Assembly: GCF_020379485.1 (NCBI RefSeq)
Contig: NC_063437.1
Coordinates: 19,555,726-19,619,725 of the forward strand
Source: Brassica napus
Lineage: Eukaryota; Streptophyta; Magnoliopsida; Brassicales; Brassicaceae
DNA: 64,000 bases
Reading direction: 5' to 3'
Below, one piece after another: positions 21,983-34,479 of the stretch. The position numbers were made by a program, and so were the translations under genes. How positions within the stretch are numbered: the stretch's first letter is position 1; each line of letters starts with the position of its first letter. The notes under the pieces are model-generated. The model saw nothing but the letters and a program-made list of their open reading frames with translations, was not told the DNA's origin and ran no database searches.

Positions 21983-24405
21983 ATGGAGATGGATGTTGAA
22001 TCCGTGCTTCGGTTTCTCCGACGTAACGGCTTAAAGGAGGCGGAGTCTGCTCTGAGAGACGACATCAACGAGCAAAATCAACTCGTTTCTTTTGACTTCG
22101 AGAAGTTTCTGTTTCCTATTCCTCCGCCTATCAGAATCACGGCGAGTCCTCTTCCTACTCCTCCTGATCCCTCCGGCGATAAAGGATCGGACTCTTCTTC
22201 AGACGACGAGTTTGTCAGCTTGGACTCTTACACTTCCGGTAACAATTAAATTGAATTTGGCTAAAATCTTGATTCTTGATTCTTGATTCTTGATTCTTGA
22301 TTCTTGATTCTTGATTATTGATCTGATTCAACACATAGAAGCTCAAAATCTGATGATTTTGCATAAATGCAGGGTTTGTGAATCCGTATGGAGATGGCTC
22401 ATCATCATCATCTGAATCCATGTCTCAGTTTGGTACGGCTCGTACATATCACGAGTGGAGTGAGTTTTACTTACAGACCAAGAACAAAGAAGGGACAGAA
22501 GATGATGAGTTCATGTCTCCTGCATTTACAGAATCTGATTTCTTTATATTCCCGGCACCTACACAGGATAAGTTCATCACAGATAACCAATTCGAGAATA
22601 ATAATCTTGGTGTCTACGATAAATCATCAGAAGGATCGCAAACTGAAGCAAGTCTTGATTACTTAGATAAGTCTTTTCTTATCTACAATCTTGAGGATGA
22701 CTCTAAAGATTACATTGGTCCTGAAAGTGAGTGTTTTGATGGGGAGTTGTTGGGGTTTAGTTGTGAAGAAGATGCAAAGGAGAATGATGATTCGAAGACC
22801 GGTAATGAGGTGAATGTAATAGATGAAGAGGTTAATGTTTTTCATGACCTTGAAGAAGATGAGTATGAAGTATTTGATCTTAGAATCATTCACTGGAAAA
22901 ATAGGTACGATGATGCTTTGAAGAGATGGCATGAGCTGAAATGTGTATAATGTGTTAAGTTAGATGAGCTTCCTAGAAGTAAAAACAATTGGTGATAAAT
23001 GGATTGATCATCTATCTTATATACTATTTAAGATTCTTTTCAATTTCCGCCGTGGGAGTCTTTGTCTCTAGTATAATGTGTTGTAAACTTTTCTTATAGG
23101 ACGGGATTCGAAGCGAATAAGGATCTACCAATTGTGCTGAACTCAGTGATTGGAGGAAGATACTACATTACAGAATACATTGGTTCAGCTGCATTTAGCA
23201 AGGTGGTTCAGGCGCAGGATCTACACAACGGGGTCGATGTTTGCCTCAAGATTATCAAGAACGACAAAGATTTCTTTGATCAGAGTTTAGACGAGATTAA
23301 ACTCCTTAAACATGTCAATAAGCATGATCCTGCTGATGAACATCACATCTTGCGTCTCTATGATTACTTCTACCACCAAGTAAGAGATCAAGAAAGACTA
23401 AACTATTATTTTTTTCTCTTCCTCAAGAAGTCTCTAAGCCTTGAGGGTATGTAACAGGAGCATCTGTTCATTGTGTGTGAACTTCTACGTGCAAACTTAT
23501 ATGAATTTCAAAAATTCAACCAAGAATCCGGAGGAGAACCATACTTTAACTTAAGCAGACTTCAGGTTCGTTATTAATGTTTAAAACCCATTTTTTTATT
23601 TATGATCTGTATTAATGTTTTGTTTCATCAGGTTATAATGAGACAATGTTTGGAAGCCCTTGTGTTCCTTCACGGACTAGGAATCATACATTGTGATCTT
23701 AAACCAGAAAATATACTAATAAAGAGTTACAAAAAATGCGCGGTAAAAATCATTGATCTTGGAAGCAGTTGTTTCCGCTCTGACAACTTGTGCTTGTATG
23801 TACAATCACGTTCCTATAGAGCTCCTGAAGTGATTCTTGGACTTCCATATGATGAAAAAATTGATTTGTGGTCTCTTGGGTGTATTTTAGCTGAGCTCTG
23901 CTCTGGTGAGGTACTATGGTTAAAACCTTACCTATGAATGTTATAAGCTAGTGACAAGATTTTATCATTGTATAAGTTTATGTTTATGTGTTCATCAGGT
24001 TCTGTTTCCAAACGAAGCAGTAGCAATGATATTGGCTCGGATTGTTGCGGTTTTAGGTCCTATAGAAACGGAGATGCTAGAGAAAGGTCAAGAGACACAT
24101 AAGTACTTCACCAAAGAGTTTGATCTCTACCACTTAAACGAGGTAAAGTTATCTTGTTTTAACCGTAGGAAGTAAGACTTGTTGCTCAAATCTGATGCAT
24201 TGTTGTTGTTGTTATTGTGTTATAGGAGAGGAATGAGATTGAATACATAATCACAGAAGAGTCTTGCTTGGAAGATCAGTTAAATGTTAGAGATGAATTG
24301 TTCTTAGATTTTGTAAGAAGTCTACTTGAAATAAATCCATTGAGACGTCCAACAGCTCTAGAGGCACTTAACCATCCTTGGCTCTCTTCTTCTTCTTACA
24401 ATTGA
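21983..24405 (+). CDS. DYRKP3: Plant-specific DYRK-type protein kinase (DYRKP-3, At2g40120-like)
   Basis: Seven exons: 21983-22238, 22373-22904, 23100-23379, 23458-23565, 23632-23910, 23999-24142, 24226-24405; 592 residues. The N-terminus has a LisH-like dimerisation helix ([20 protein letters not shown]), then an acidic, serine-rich low-complexity region. The kinase domain occupies the C-terminal part: glycine loop [11 protein letters not shown], catalytic Lys in [22 protein letters not shown] in place of DFG, activation loop [12 protein letters not shown], and [16 protein letters not shown] kinases autophosphorylate a tyrosine in the activation loop and then act on Ser/Thr; the plant DYRKP group has the reduced loop seen here. 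All splice sites are canonical and the frame is intact. Intron 1 holds a heptamer tandem repeat. Confidence 0.93.
22266..22318. repeat. Heptamer tandem repeat (TTGATTC)n in kinase intron 1
   Basis: About seven near-perfect copies of TTGATTC in a row, the last one degenerate. Such runs vary in copy number between accessions. Confidence 0.9.
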
Positions 24406-25541
24406 TTTTGAGTTTTTTTTTTTTGTTTGGCTTCTTGTTTTTGCCTGTTTTTTTATGATTCTTTGTTTATGTTCTGTTTCTTTTTCCTCCGGGAATCTTG
24501 ATTGTGTCTTTTTGTCTCTAAAATCCAGTAATTGTAAGGTTTATGTGTAAAGAACTGTTTACATTGATTTCACATTGTAAATACAAGATTTTTTGGCAAT
24601 AAGATAATTTTGTTAATAGTATCAAAATCATTTTATTACAAAGTACATTGTATAACATTTTCAATACAACCTTTAAATACAAATAAAAACTGAAATGATT
24701 TCGATAAAAGGTTGAAAGATACATAGACTATCATTTACAAAGTTTTATAGGCTAATATATGAAATCTGCTATGTTAAATTTTCATGTATTTTTAGTTGAT
24801 TATCATTTTTCCAGTGAAACTCTAAAATAAATGATCAAAACTTAAAACTAGTAAATTTTGGACCAACCGACCATAATGTTCATTTATGATGACCAAATAT
24901 GATACGTTGATTCTGGTGTCTACACTCTGTACCAAATACCAATAACGGATTGTAGATCAAACTTCCAATGTAGCGTATGGATGCGAAATACTTTTAATAC
25001 ATATCATAAGAAATAAATAATAAAAAAAAAGAAATAATCAAAGCAATTATCACTAGTATTGTTTTATCCTAGTATATACCATTTGAATAGGTACATTGCA
25101 AAATGTCAAAGGTGGTCAAGTCGAACTGTCTCTAAGTCAAACCAAACCAAATTGCAATAAATCCGGTTTAGCTCGGAGGGACCCAATAGGAAAGTTCCAA
25201 AGGGAATTGAGCGCAGCGCTTTCTTCTCTTTTAAATCTGTCTCTTCTTTCGAATCTCTCCCACCCTCACTTCTTCGCGCCTGGCTATTACTTCCAATTAT
25301 TTTATCGTATTACGTTCGCCGTGATCGTCAGTCGCCAACAATCACGCGTGAATCACAGTAATCAAAGCAAATAAAAAATAAAAATAAAAAAGCAAAGACG
25401 TTTTTGCTGAAAAAGAGAAAGAAAACCCAAAGTGAGAGCCCAAACTTTGATTGTCTCATCTTCTTCCTCAGGTTCCTCGTTTAACCAAAAGCTTTGTAAC
25501 TAGTCTCCATCCTTCTCCCCTGGATCGAACCGGTCCAAGTC
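24406..25541. other. Intergenic between kinase and phosphatase genes
   Basis: AT-rich in its first part. From about 25200 a C/T-rich stretch with several short ATG frames probably forms the 5' leader of the phosphatase gene. No separate gene is recognised. Confidence 0.4.
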
Positions 25542-27298
25542 ATGTCGGAACTGAACCAAGCCGATGTTGTTTACTCTCCACGGTCGTCGCTTCAACTGTG
25601 GAATGTTTTTGTCAACTGGCTCGATTTTTTCTACCAGTTCTTTCTTAAGATCCTCCGTCCCCTCGCTCACCACCCTTTTCTCTCTTCCAAAGCCATCTCC
25701 GATGGGTTTAAGCCCCTGCCAGTCATCGAGTTACCGGAGATGGCGGCGGAACCACCCGTCACCACCATACAAATCACCTCCGGGAGAACTTCTAGCGAAG
25801 GAGAAGTCGGTAGCATCCAGAGACTCACGGTATGATCTCTGTTTTGACCTTCTTTGCTGACATGTCCTGTAAGGCTATATTGATTCTCTAATATGAGTAT
25901 AAGCAAGCATGTGACTATATTCTATGTTCTCTATCTACATCAATCTTGTATAACATCTAGTTGGTTCATAAGTAATTTAACAGAGAGAGGGAAGAAGTTT
26001 TTAAGTTCTTGCTTTGATGCATTACTGATGTCAGTCTTGGTGCTGCCAATATTATATGGTAGACTAAGATAGGGCCATCCACATAAGGATTACACATTTT
26101 CCTAGGCCTCAAAATTTTAATGGTTAATATATAGTCTAAATTATTTGAACCCAAACTGATCTCAAATATATATATATATGACTATTACTCTATAAGGTGT
26201 TTAAAAAAAAAAAGAAGACTATTATTCTGTAATTGTTTAAGCTATATGGTATTTCTATATAAAAAAATGAGGGAACTCAATTAAGAGGGTGTTTTAAGTA
26301 GTCTGAGATAAGAACATGGATTTACAGGTAGTTTTGGACTTGGATGAGACATTGGTTAGTGCGTATGAGACGTCTAGTCTACCTGATAATTTACGTACAC
26401 AAGCTATTGAAGCTGGATTAAAGTGGTTTGAGCTGGAGTGCATATCATCAACAAAGGTTTTCACTACATAACAAATGCTTCTTAGTACTTTTATATCAAA
26501 TAGTTTTTATTTGTTTCATGTGCAAATAATCTTACTTCTCTGGCATGACAGGAATGCAACGGGGAGCCTAAAATCAATTATGTTACAGTGTTTGAGCGTC
26601 CAGGGTTACATGATTTCTTAGAGAAACTTAGCCAATTTGCACATCTTATTGTATTTACCGCTGGTCTTGAAGGTTCCTAGAGTTATACTACTCTTCTTAG
26701 TATCACTATTCTCTGTTTCTTGTTCAAGTATATTCCTCATATATGCAGATTATGCAAGACCGCTTGTGGACAAAATAGATACCAAGCATGTATTGAACGA
26801 GAGGCTGTATCGACATTGTACTGTCAGCACGTAAGTTGATCATCTGAATAGCCTTCATTTGTTGGATAATATATTTAGTAGTTTAGTTTATATATTTTTG
26901 TGCTTTTGTTTTTCAAATAACAGGCAATATCGAGATCACGTGAAGGATCTACTATGCACATCAAAGAATATGTGTAGGACAGTTATAGTAGACAACAATC
27001 CTTACAGTTTTTTATTACAACCTCTAAACGGGATTCCATGTGTTCCGTTTTCCGCTGAACAGCCACATGATACTCAGGTATTTTTAAGTCAGATCCTAAT
27101 AATATTGAGAACATTTTATCATCCCATTTTCTAATGAGAACGCACTACATGTTGAAGCTACTGGACATTATTCTCCCGCTTCTTAAGCAACTTTCAGAAG
27201 AAGAGGATGTAAGAGGAGCTCTTTACGATAGATTCCACATGCCTGAATGGTTCGAAAAGCAAGGCATACCAAGGTCATGCTGGACATCATCGCAATAG
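25542..27298 (+). CDS. SCP1-like small CTD-type phosphatase (HAD family), At3g55960-like
   Basis: Six exons: 25542-25829, 26328-26456, 26552-26672, 26749-26830, 26924-27077, 27158-27298; 304 residues. The N-terminus has a hydrophobic segment (LWNVFVNWLDFFYQFFL), perhaps a membrane anchor. The FCP1/NIF homology domain follows, with the HAD nucleophile motif VLDLDETLV split across the first exon border, then FERPGLHDFLE, VFTAGL, and VIVDNNPYSFLLQP with the late Asp. The ending MPEWFEKQGIP matches the homologue I recall. These enzymes dephosphorylate Ser in protein substrates such as RNA polymerase II CTD-like tails. In Arabidopsis the close homologue lies beside PLC7 in the duplicated chromosome 3 block; here the gene lies on the PLC6 block. 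The frame is intact. Confidence 0.9.
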
Positions 27299-28261
27299 CT
27301 CACAGTGGAAAATGTGTTGATAAGTCTGCTTGGACAGTTGGACTAAACAAGATTGCGAAGCCACTAAATTTTTAGCTGTGTATATATTGGACATGACTGC
27401 GTTACGATGTTTTTGAATGAAAAAAAAAAATCTATGTCGAAAATCCAATCCGGTCTTGGTCTACATCAGAGACGAATCTATAAAAAAAATTAACTGGATG
27501 TAAACCAAAAAAATAATAAAGATATTAGGGGACATATCGAATTTGAGATATTATGTGATTCATATTATGGTCTCTGCATGACCACTTGGCCAGATCAAAT
27601 AGAATCTAGAACCCCCATAATTAACACCATTTTGTAATCTGTTGGCGCTGATTTGATTACAAAGTATTAAAATTATTTCAAAACGACTCCATAGTAACGA
27701 GTCCCCGACCCCGGAACATTGGCTTCTTATACATATATAATATAACTATACATGTTTTATGAAAATTTACGTTTGATGTCACTTACACCATTGTAATTGT
27801 ACTTGCATCACATTAAACCGCAATATAGAAAAACAGTTCTATTTGCACTATGTTCAAGATTTTCTATAACACTGATTCAGTAAGCTAGTGATGTAATAAT
27901 ACGAAAGCTATAGAGAAAGAGAAAAACGAATAGTTTTTGTTACATTTTTATCAAAAATCAACCTGCTTGAATTTATTTTGTACCCTTTGATTTATCTTCT
28001 ATACTAAACTCTAACCCCAATTTTGTGGTGCATATATTAATAAATTTTGAATCAAAGAGACTTCCACAATAATTTATTTTTCATGAACAAAACAAAACAA
28101 CAATTAAACATAACACAAAAATTTGTAATCATAATCCTTGAAGGCAGCCTCAATCAAAGCCTGAAATCTCTTTTGTACTATCCTCTCTTCTAATTACCAA
28201 AACAAAAAAACAAAAAAAAAACAAAAAAAAAACAAAAAACACGAACGACTAAAAACCCTAA
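27299..28261. other. Intergenic, no gene seen
   Basis: 3' flank of the phosphatase gene and 3' flank of the B3 gene, converging. Contains an A/C-rich (CAAAAAAA)n run at about 28200-28245. Confidence 0.45.
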
Positions 28262-29056
28262 TTAATTTGGATTCGGAAAGACAGACTTCGAGATCCTCGA
28301 ACTCAGAGGCCCCGTTACAGAAAACCTAGTACTGTCAATAGCAAAGCAAATCCCACGAGTGACTCTATGCCTAAACATCCAAATAGTGAGAAAATCACGA
28401 TGCTTCTCGAGTTTATATTCGTCCACGAAGTCTTTCCACCCCGAGGTCAACACAGGCGTGTCCTCGCCCCACATCTTGAACTTCATCGTTTGAACCTCCC
28501 CGTTTGGTCCGTACACCGAAACATCAAGCCCCTCTGTCTTCCCTTGCGGAATCTCGGAATGTTCTAAAAGAGGAAGCATCTTCTTCTGCACTTGCTGCTT
28601 CCCTAACATGAGCCTGCATTGACCATTCTCCACGTCGCTCATCGTCAGCTGCTTCTTTATCGGTTCGCTGAATAGCTCCGCCACGTCAGCAGCACCGTTG
28701 AATAGTTTCTTCACCGGGTCGGGATTAGTGTGGCTCCATTCCTGAAGAATCATTAGGGTTTCGTCGGTATCGTCTACCTCTGTCTTCCCTTTTGTACTCT
28801 CCATAGATATTTTATCATCCTTCTTCGAATGCTGTTTCTCTTTAGCTTTACACTTTTCACACGAACACGATTTTTGAGGAGCTTTACTTACTTGTTGTAA
28901 TGATAGAGTCGACGATGGAGCTGCATCTTCTTCTTCTACTGGCTGATATCGAGTATCTTGGCTTAGTTTTATTAATGTTTCCGCAGCTTCTCTGTCTTCT
29001 TGTGCTATTACAACGCTTGTGGTCTCCTCTTTTGAAGTCACCATGGTGTGCAACAA
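28262..29056 (-). CDS. B3-domain protein of the DUF313 group
   Basis: Single exon, 264 residues. The N-terminal part is hydrophilic and acidic, with a Cys/Lys stretch KSCSCEKCKAKEKQ. The C-terminal part has the pattern of the Brassicaceae DUF313 B3 family: KKQLTMSDVENGQCRLMLGK, VQKKMLPLLE, a GLDVSVYGPNGE turn, MKFKMW, VLTSGWKDFV, DFLTIWMFRH and ICFAIDSTR. B3 domains bind DNA, although many members of this expanded group are of unknown target and are often expressed in reproductive tissue. Two ATGs close together (codons 1 and 5) could serve as start. The group multiplies and moves quickly, which fits its absence from the recalled Arabidopsis order here. No lesions seen. Confidence 0.82.
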   Translation of the reverse strand: MLHTMVTSKEETTSVVIAQEDREAAETLIKLSQDTRYQPVEEEDAAPSSTLSLQQVSKAPQKSCSCEKCKAKEKQHSKKDDKISMESTKGKTEVDDTDETLMILQEWSHTNPDPVKKLFNGAADVAELFSEPIKKQLTMSDVENGQCRLMLGKQQVQKKMLPLLEHSEIPQGKTEGLDVSVYGPNGEVQTMKFKMWGEDTPVLTSGWKDFVDEYKLEKHRDFLTIWMFRHRVTRGICFAIDSTRFSVTGPLSSRISKSVFPNPN

Positions 29057-30871
29057 CTCTGCTATGCCTTTTTTCCTTCTTTCTGTCTTTTCTTTACTAT
29101 TGTGTTAATTATAATGTTTACATAAACATCTCTTCCGAACAAAAAGGTAAAAGTTATTGTTCTTTTTATTTAGATATATAGATATTAGTTTAAATTTTAA
29201 CATAAATTTAAAAGTATCAGATAAGTATCCAAAATCAAATAATTAAGAAAGTGCGATGATTATTTGGCAAAAATAATTTAAACTTGAAACAGTTGGCAAA
29301 ATTTAGTTTTTAGATAAACTTGAAACTGTGCGATGATTATTTTTATTTTTATGCCGATTATTATTTTTCTATTTACACACATAATTATCGTCTTACATGA
29401 TTAATTGTTATTTACCATATTACTAATTAGTTAATATAAATTTTAAAACACAACAATTTTTTAGTTCACATGAAATAATTTAATTTCTTTGTTTAAAATT
29501 TTCAGGATAGCATATTTTAAATCATGTGATAAACAATTATAAATTGAAAATTTTTATTGGTTAGGAATCAAAATTTAATTGAAATGTATTATATTAAATT
29601 AATATTTCAAATTTAATATAAAATTTTATATGGGTTTAGTTATAATTTAAAATTAATCAGACATTTAAAAGTTTATTTTAGTTAAAGTGAACTATACATT
29701 TAATTTTTAAATAGACATGAAATTAATTAAATATTTAAAAAAGTTTAGTGAAAAATGAAATATACATTTATTTTAAATAATTACAAAATTAATTAAATAT
29801 TTAAAAGGTTTCTTTTAATGAAATGAAGTATATATTTATATTGTAAATAAAATATATGAAAAGATTTTATTCATATACAATTTAAGAAAAAATATAGGCT
29901 CTATTTGATTTGTTTGTTTTAGAATAATTCAAATAATTCATATATTTATACAAAAAATAATTTTAATAACTTTCTAAAGGGTGGTCCAAATAAAAAAAAT
30001 CACATATGAATTAAGTCATGATTTCTATTTTAATAGTATAGATTACAACTCATTTAGTTGAAAAAACTCTTCTGCGGTTTTTATTTGCAAGAGAAATCCC
30101 TGGAAATTCACTTAATTAACACACTTATTAACCTTTTATTTTATGAATAAAATAAAATAAAACAAGAATTAAAAAACAACAAAATTCCTAAACAATCCCG
30201 CGCGTGGTCGTCCTTTTACTCAGGTGGGCTTCTATCCGGCCATAAGCCCACTAAAGCACAGGTTAAACATGTTAAATAACAAAGTCAATATAGAAGTTGA
30301 TAAAAAAAAAAAAAAGTCAATATAGAAGAAGATAAACGAGTATCTTGTTGCGGATTTTCCCATATTTTTCGGGAACTAATAACAAAGTCACTATTATTCG
30401 ACTTTTTACTATTCAATTTAATCTTATCAAACAGAGAGAGTAACACACAAAATGAAAAGAAGAAAAAGAAAGCAGCAACGACGTTCTTCCTCATTCACCC
30501 CCGCGAGCTCCTTCGATCGTCCTCAATGTTATTATTTTTATTTCTTTTATTAAATGATATCTGCTTTGTCTTAATCTGAAAGTGAAAACTTTTTGACCAG
30601 TTTTGCATGTCTCTTAGAAACTTTTGCTTGTAATAATCTCAATTTAGGGAAAAAAAAGTTTAGAATTCATTTTCATATATATAAATTATTGTAAGAACAT
30701 TGAATGAATCTTTTTTTTTTTTTGTAAAACAACATTGAATGAATCTACTGACAACCTTTTTCTTAGTATATGTACTTGTAACATTTTCAGCAATCCAAGT
30801 ACTTCTTTTGTTGATTCCATCTCATATCACTCGTTTTCATGTCAGTCAAAAAGGTAAGAGCCTTAGAATCA
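29057..30871. other. AT-rich intergenic DNA
   Basis: About 1.8 kb with very low GC between 29.1 and 30.2 kb. A slightly GC-richer patch with TGGGCTT and AAGCCCAC near 30226-30252 resembles site-II promoter motifs and may belong to the downstream eEF1B-like gene. Nothing else is supported. Confidence 0.4.
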
Positions 30872-33800
30872 ATGGCTGCTTTCCCCAATCTCAACTCTGA
30901 TGCTGGACTGAAGAAGCTAGACGAGCATCTTCTCACTCGTTATTACATCACAAGGTTAGACTTTTTCCTTGTCATGTATTTGACATAACACCATAAAGAT
31001 GTTAGAAAATCTCTTCTTGTAATCAGTTGTTTCACTATTGCTTCTCTATGTTTTTCACAACTCTAATATATTTAGTTCTAACCTTATAACAATCAGTCAC
31101 AAGGCTTCAAAAGATGATATCACTATCTATGCGGCTCTTTCAAAATCTCCACCTTCAAAGTATGTGAATGCATCACGTTGGTACAACCACATTGAAACTC
31201 TCTTGAGTATCTCGTAAGTTTCTCCATTTGCTTTGCATGGATTTTTGAAACTTTTTAGCTGCTTGTATATAGTCTAATTCAGTGTCTCTCTTCGCAGAGG
31301 TATCTCTTCTGAAGGAAGTGGTGTTACTATTGACGGATCAGCCTCTATCACAGAAGAGGCTGATGGTAATTCTAAGGTATTCTATTTTTAATGCTTGTTT
31401 GCCCACAAGGGCTCTAATTATTATAGACAAATAAAAAAAAAAGTAAGTAAGATCCACATCTTATATATATGTTATTGTTTCCATCATATGGTAAGGATGG
31501 TGTAGTGGTTATTGACGATGATGATAATGATCAAGATGTTGACCTTATCGGGGAAGAGGCTGAAGAGAGACCAGCTTCTTTAATAGCATCCACTACAAAG
31601 AAAATATGTAAGTTTCGGTTTGAACACTCTTCGTGTATATATACTCAATACATAAATGGGTTTGTTTCTTTGGACAGCTTGGGAGTCGATTGTAATAGTT
31701 GTCATGCCGGAGGATGATGAGACCGACATGAATAAGCTAGAGGAACAAGTAAGATCCATTCAAATGGAAGGACTAGTTTGGGGAGCATGTAAGAGTTGGT
31801 ATACTAATTAGATTATGTTTCTAAAATATCGGAAAGGTATACTAATTAGATTATGTAATCCCTTAGCAAAAGTTGTCTCAGTTGGTTATGGAGTCAAGTT
31901 GTTGCGGATCATAGGCACAGTGCCCCTTGATGAGGAAACTGATGTTTTTGAAGGCATTGTCGAAACACAGATAATGTCTTTTGGGCGTGTCAATGTTGAG
32001 ACTAGCGACTTGTACGAATGTGAGTTTGTGTTATACACTCTTAGACTAAAATGTCAAGATGAATATTCATTAGATCATCCTTAGTTATTTCTTTAATGTC
32101 AAAGTTTCAGCTCTAGTTCTTATCCAACCGAATGAAGATGAGGCCGATATGAAGAAGCTAGAGGAAACTGTCAGATCCATTCATGTGGCAGGATTGTTTT
32201 GGGGAGCATGTAAGTTAATTATATTTCTAAATTATCGGCCGGTTTTTCTTATAATATTCTGAAAGTCTCTCATTGTTTATACAGCAAAGTTTGTCCCCGT
32301 TGGTTGTGGAATCAAGTTGTTGGGGATTGAGTGCACCACCGTCGGACACCTTGTGCATCTTCGACGCATTGTGACGCTCAACACCTTTGTCAAAGAGCAA
32401 ATAGCTGATAATCCGTATGTCAAGAGCTGTCAAACTCTGAGCTTAAACAGAATATGTGAGTATCGAGAATCCATTCTTAAACTCCTGGAAGCTTAAATAT
32501 TTTTATATAAATTAATGCTAAAGATGTTATGTGTGTGTGTATTGTGAGATGAAGTTAATGGAATCAAAGAAGAGGAATCTGATTCTGAGGTACTCTGAAT
32601 TGTTTCTTTATCTTTCAAATAAGGGTTTTCAGAGATTATATTTTGCTCATATATTATAGTGTTTATTTTTTTCTTTCTAGATGAATCATAGAATATATTT
32701 TGTACAACTTTATATATTACTGCTTCAATCATATCTAGGATGATTTTGACCTTTTTGGGGAAGAGAGAGCAGGTCCTTCGAGAGTATCCTCAAAGAGTAA
32801 AGAGTGTAAGTTTTGGTTTGTATCTCTTTATCTACATTTATCTGAAATGGGTTTGTCATCGGATTATTTGCTTGACTAGCTTGCAAGTCAGGCTTAGTGC
32901 TTAAACGGCTGTTGGGTGACAAGCCTGACATAAAGAAGTTAGAGGAGTCTGTAAGATCCCTTCAGACAGAAGGAGTGGTTTGGGGGGCATGTAAGTTGAT
33001 GGATCTCTTACATTACATCGTCAATAACTTTTTTTAATCTCATCTTTTATCTCTATTTTTATAGCAACGATTGTCAAACTTGGCTACGGATTCAAGTATT
33101 TGCGGATCATATTCACCATTGTGGACGACCTTGTGTGTTTCAAAACTGTTCTCCAAAAAACTGGCGGTATTCACTTGAAGAGAATATGTAAGTACCTAAA
33201 ATCCATATTGTTTTCTCAGAATCTGTGATATATCCCCATATATATTAAAAGAAAAGCATTACAACATATTTTTGTGCCCACATGTCATCACCACAATCAT
33301 TCTTAGAATCTTTAGTAAAATATGTTGGTCCATATAAATATATAATAAACTTTTTATTAGACTAACCATAAATTATCATAAATATTCTTCATTGTTTTCC
33401 TTAAATAAAAATCATGGAATTACCTAATGTGGCTAAAGTATATATGACAATTAATGATTTTGAATATTAAATGTTTGATAAAAATCAGTTTATTCTCTAT
33501 CATTTTTAATTTATTTTAAAATAAATTAAACAATCATATTAACTATATAAAAAAAATATTTTTTTTCGTATATGTTATATTATGAATTTTAAAAACGTAG
33601 ATAAATTACTAAAGTTGTTAAAAATCTCACATTGAAATTTTTGTGATCCATGGTTTAAAATTTATGCTATAACAAGATACAAATGATTACGAAATTACAT
33701 AAGTAAGAAGTCTCATTTAATAAATATTATATATATGTATATTAATATTTTAAACATAAATTATATACCATATAAAATACGTAAGTATTTTAATTTTGAA

Positions 33801-34340
33801 TTTGCTTTGAAATTTTTGGATAAACATTTTGAACAATTATTGACAACTTAATATTTAGATTTTAAACTAAGCATTGAATGTTGTTAAAATTATAAATTAC
33901 TAAAACTATTAAATATCCCACAAATATTTTATTATTATTATTGGTTTAAGAATTTTGTTATAAAGAAATACAAACGATCAAAAATAATATGAGTATAAAA
34001 TATTTTTTAACAGATGTCAATATTAAAAATGTACTGTATATCTATGTTAATATCATTTAAACTTAATTTTATAACATATAAAATAGAAAAAGTGTTTGTG
34101 TGGATTAATAAAATATATTTAATTATTTGTACCAATTTAATTATATACGTAATAGTTACTAAATTTTTAATTATTCAATATATTTATTATTTCATAATAT
34201 GCAAAAAATATATAATACTTTAAAATAAATTTATATATAATATTCATTATGCGCAAGAAGCGGATCTTAACCTAGTATATATTAATTCCAAAGATGGTTT
34301 GTTTTGTACTAAATATTGACTTGAATGATAATGCATAGGA
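30872..34340 (+). CDS. eEF1B-like protein with three tandem nucleotide-exchange domains
   Basis: Predicted exons: 30872-30954, 31097-31213, 31298-31376, 31496-31607, 31678-31788, 31867-32019, 32111-32209, 32285-32455, 32549-32589, 32739-32805, 32880-32990, 33065-33187, and a last exon at 34339 whose first bases complete a TGA. That gives about 422 residues; normal plant eEF1B alpha/beta is about 225-230. The N-terminal GST-C-like part is well kept ([35 protein letters not shown]), then an acidic linker. Three EF1 guanine-exchange domains follow, each with the (D/E)MKKLEE-type helix and a VWGAS or FWGAS motif: exons 5-6, 7-8 and 11-12. Exons 9-10 repeat the linker (DDFDLFGEE). The essential Lys of the C-terminal NKI is missing in domain 1 and replaced by Arg in domains 2 (NRI) and 3 (KRI). 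The last intron contains a Helitron, so the true 3' end is uncertain. All phases agree, so it may be expressed. Confidence 0.72.
33233..34275. mobile_element. Non-autonomous Helitron-like element
   Basis: The element starts with TC after an A (33232/33233) and runs into a TATATATTAAAAG-type 5' end. It ends with CTAG (34272-34275) followed by T, preceded by a short GC stem (CGC-AAGAA-GCG) about 12 bases before the end. This is the Helitron pattern (A / TC...CTRR / T, no target duplication). The body is about 1 kb, extremely AT-rich and without coding sequence. It lies in the last predicted intron or 3' region of the eEF1B-like gene. Confidence 0.7.
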
Positions 34341-34479
34341 TTGGGATAATAAAACTCCAAGGAAGGTTTAATAAAGGTAGTTTCTATTGACTGCTTTTGG
34401 TTCTGTAATGTGAAATTATGTTGCTATCTCATAACAATATGTATATTTTATCATCATCTCTCCAACACAGATTCCAAGT

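Noticed and set aside
22215..22421. Minus-strand frame with repeated NQESRIK
   Set aside because: It is the translation of the heptamer repeat in kinase intron 1.
25096..25648. Small frames upstream of the HAD phosphatase
   Set aside because: They overlap the likely 5' leader and the start of the phosphatase exon in other frames; no conservation argument supports them as separate genes. One or two might act as upstream open frames.
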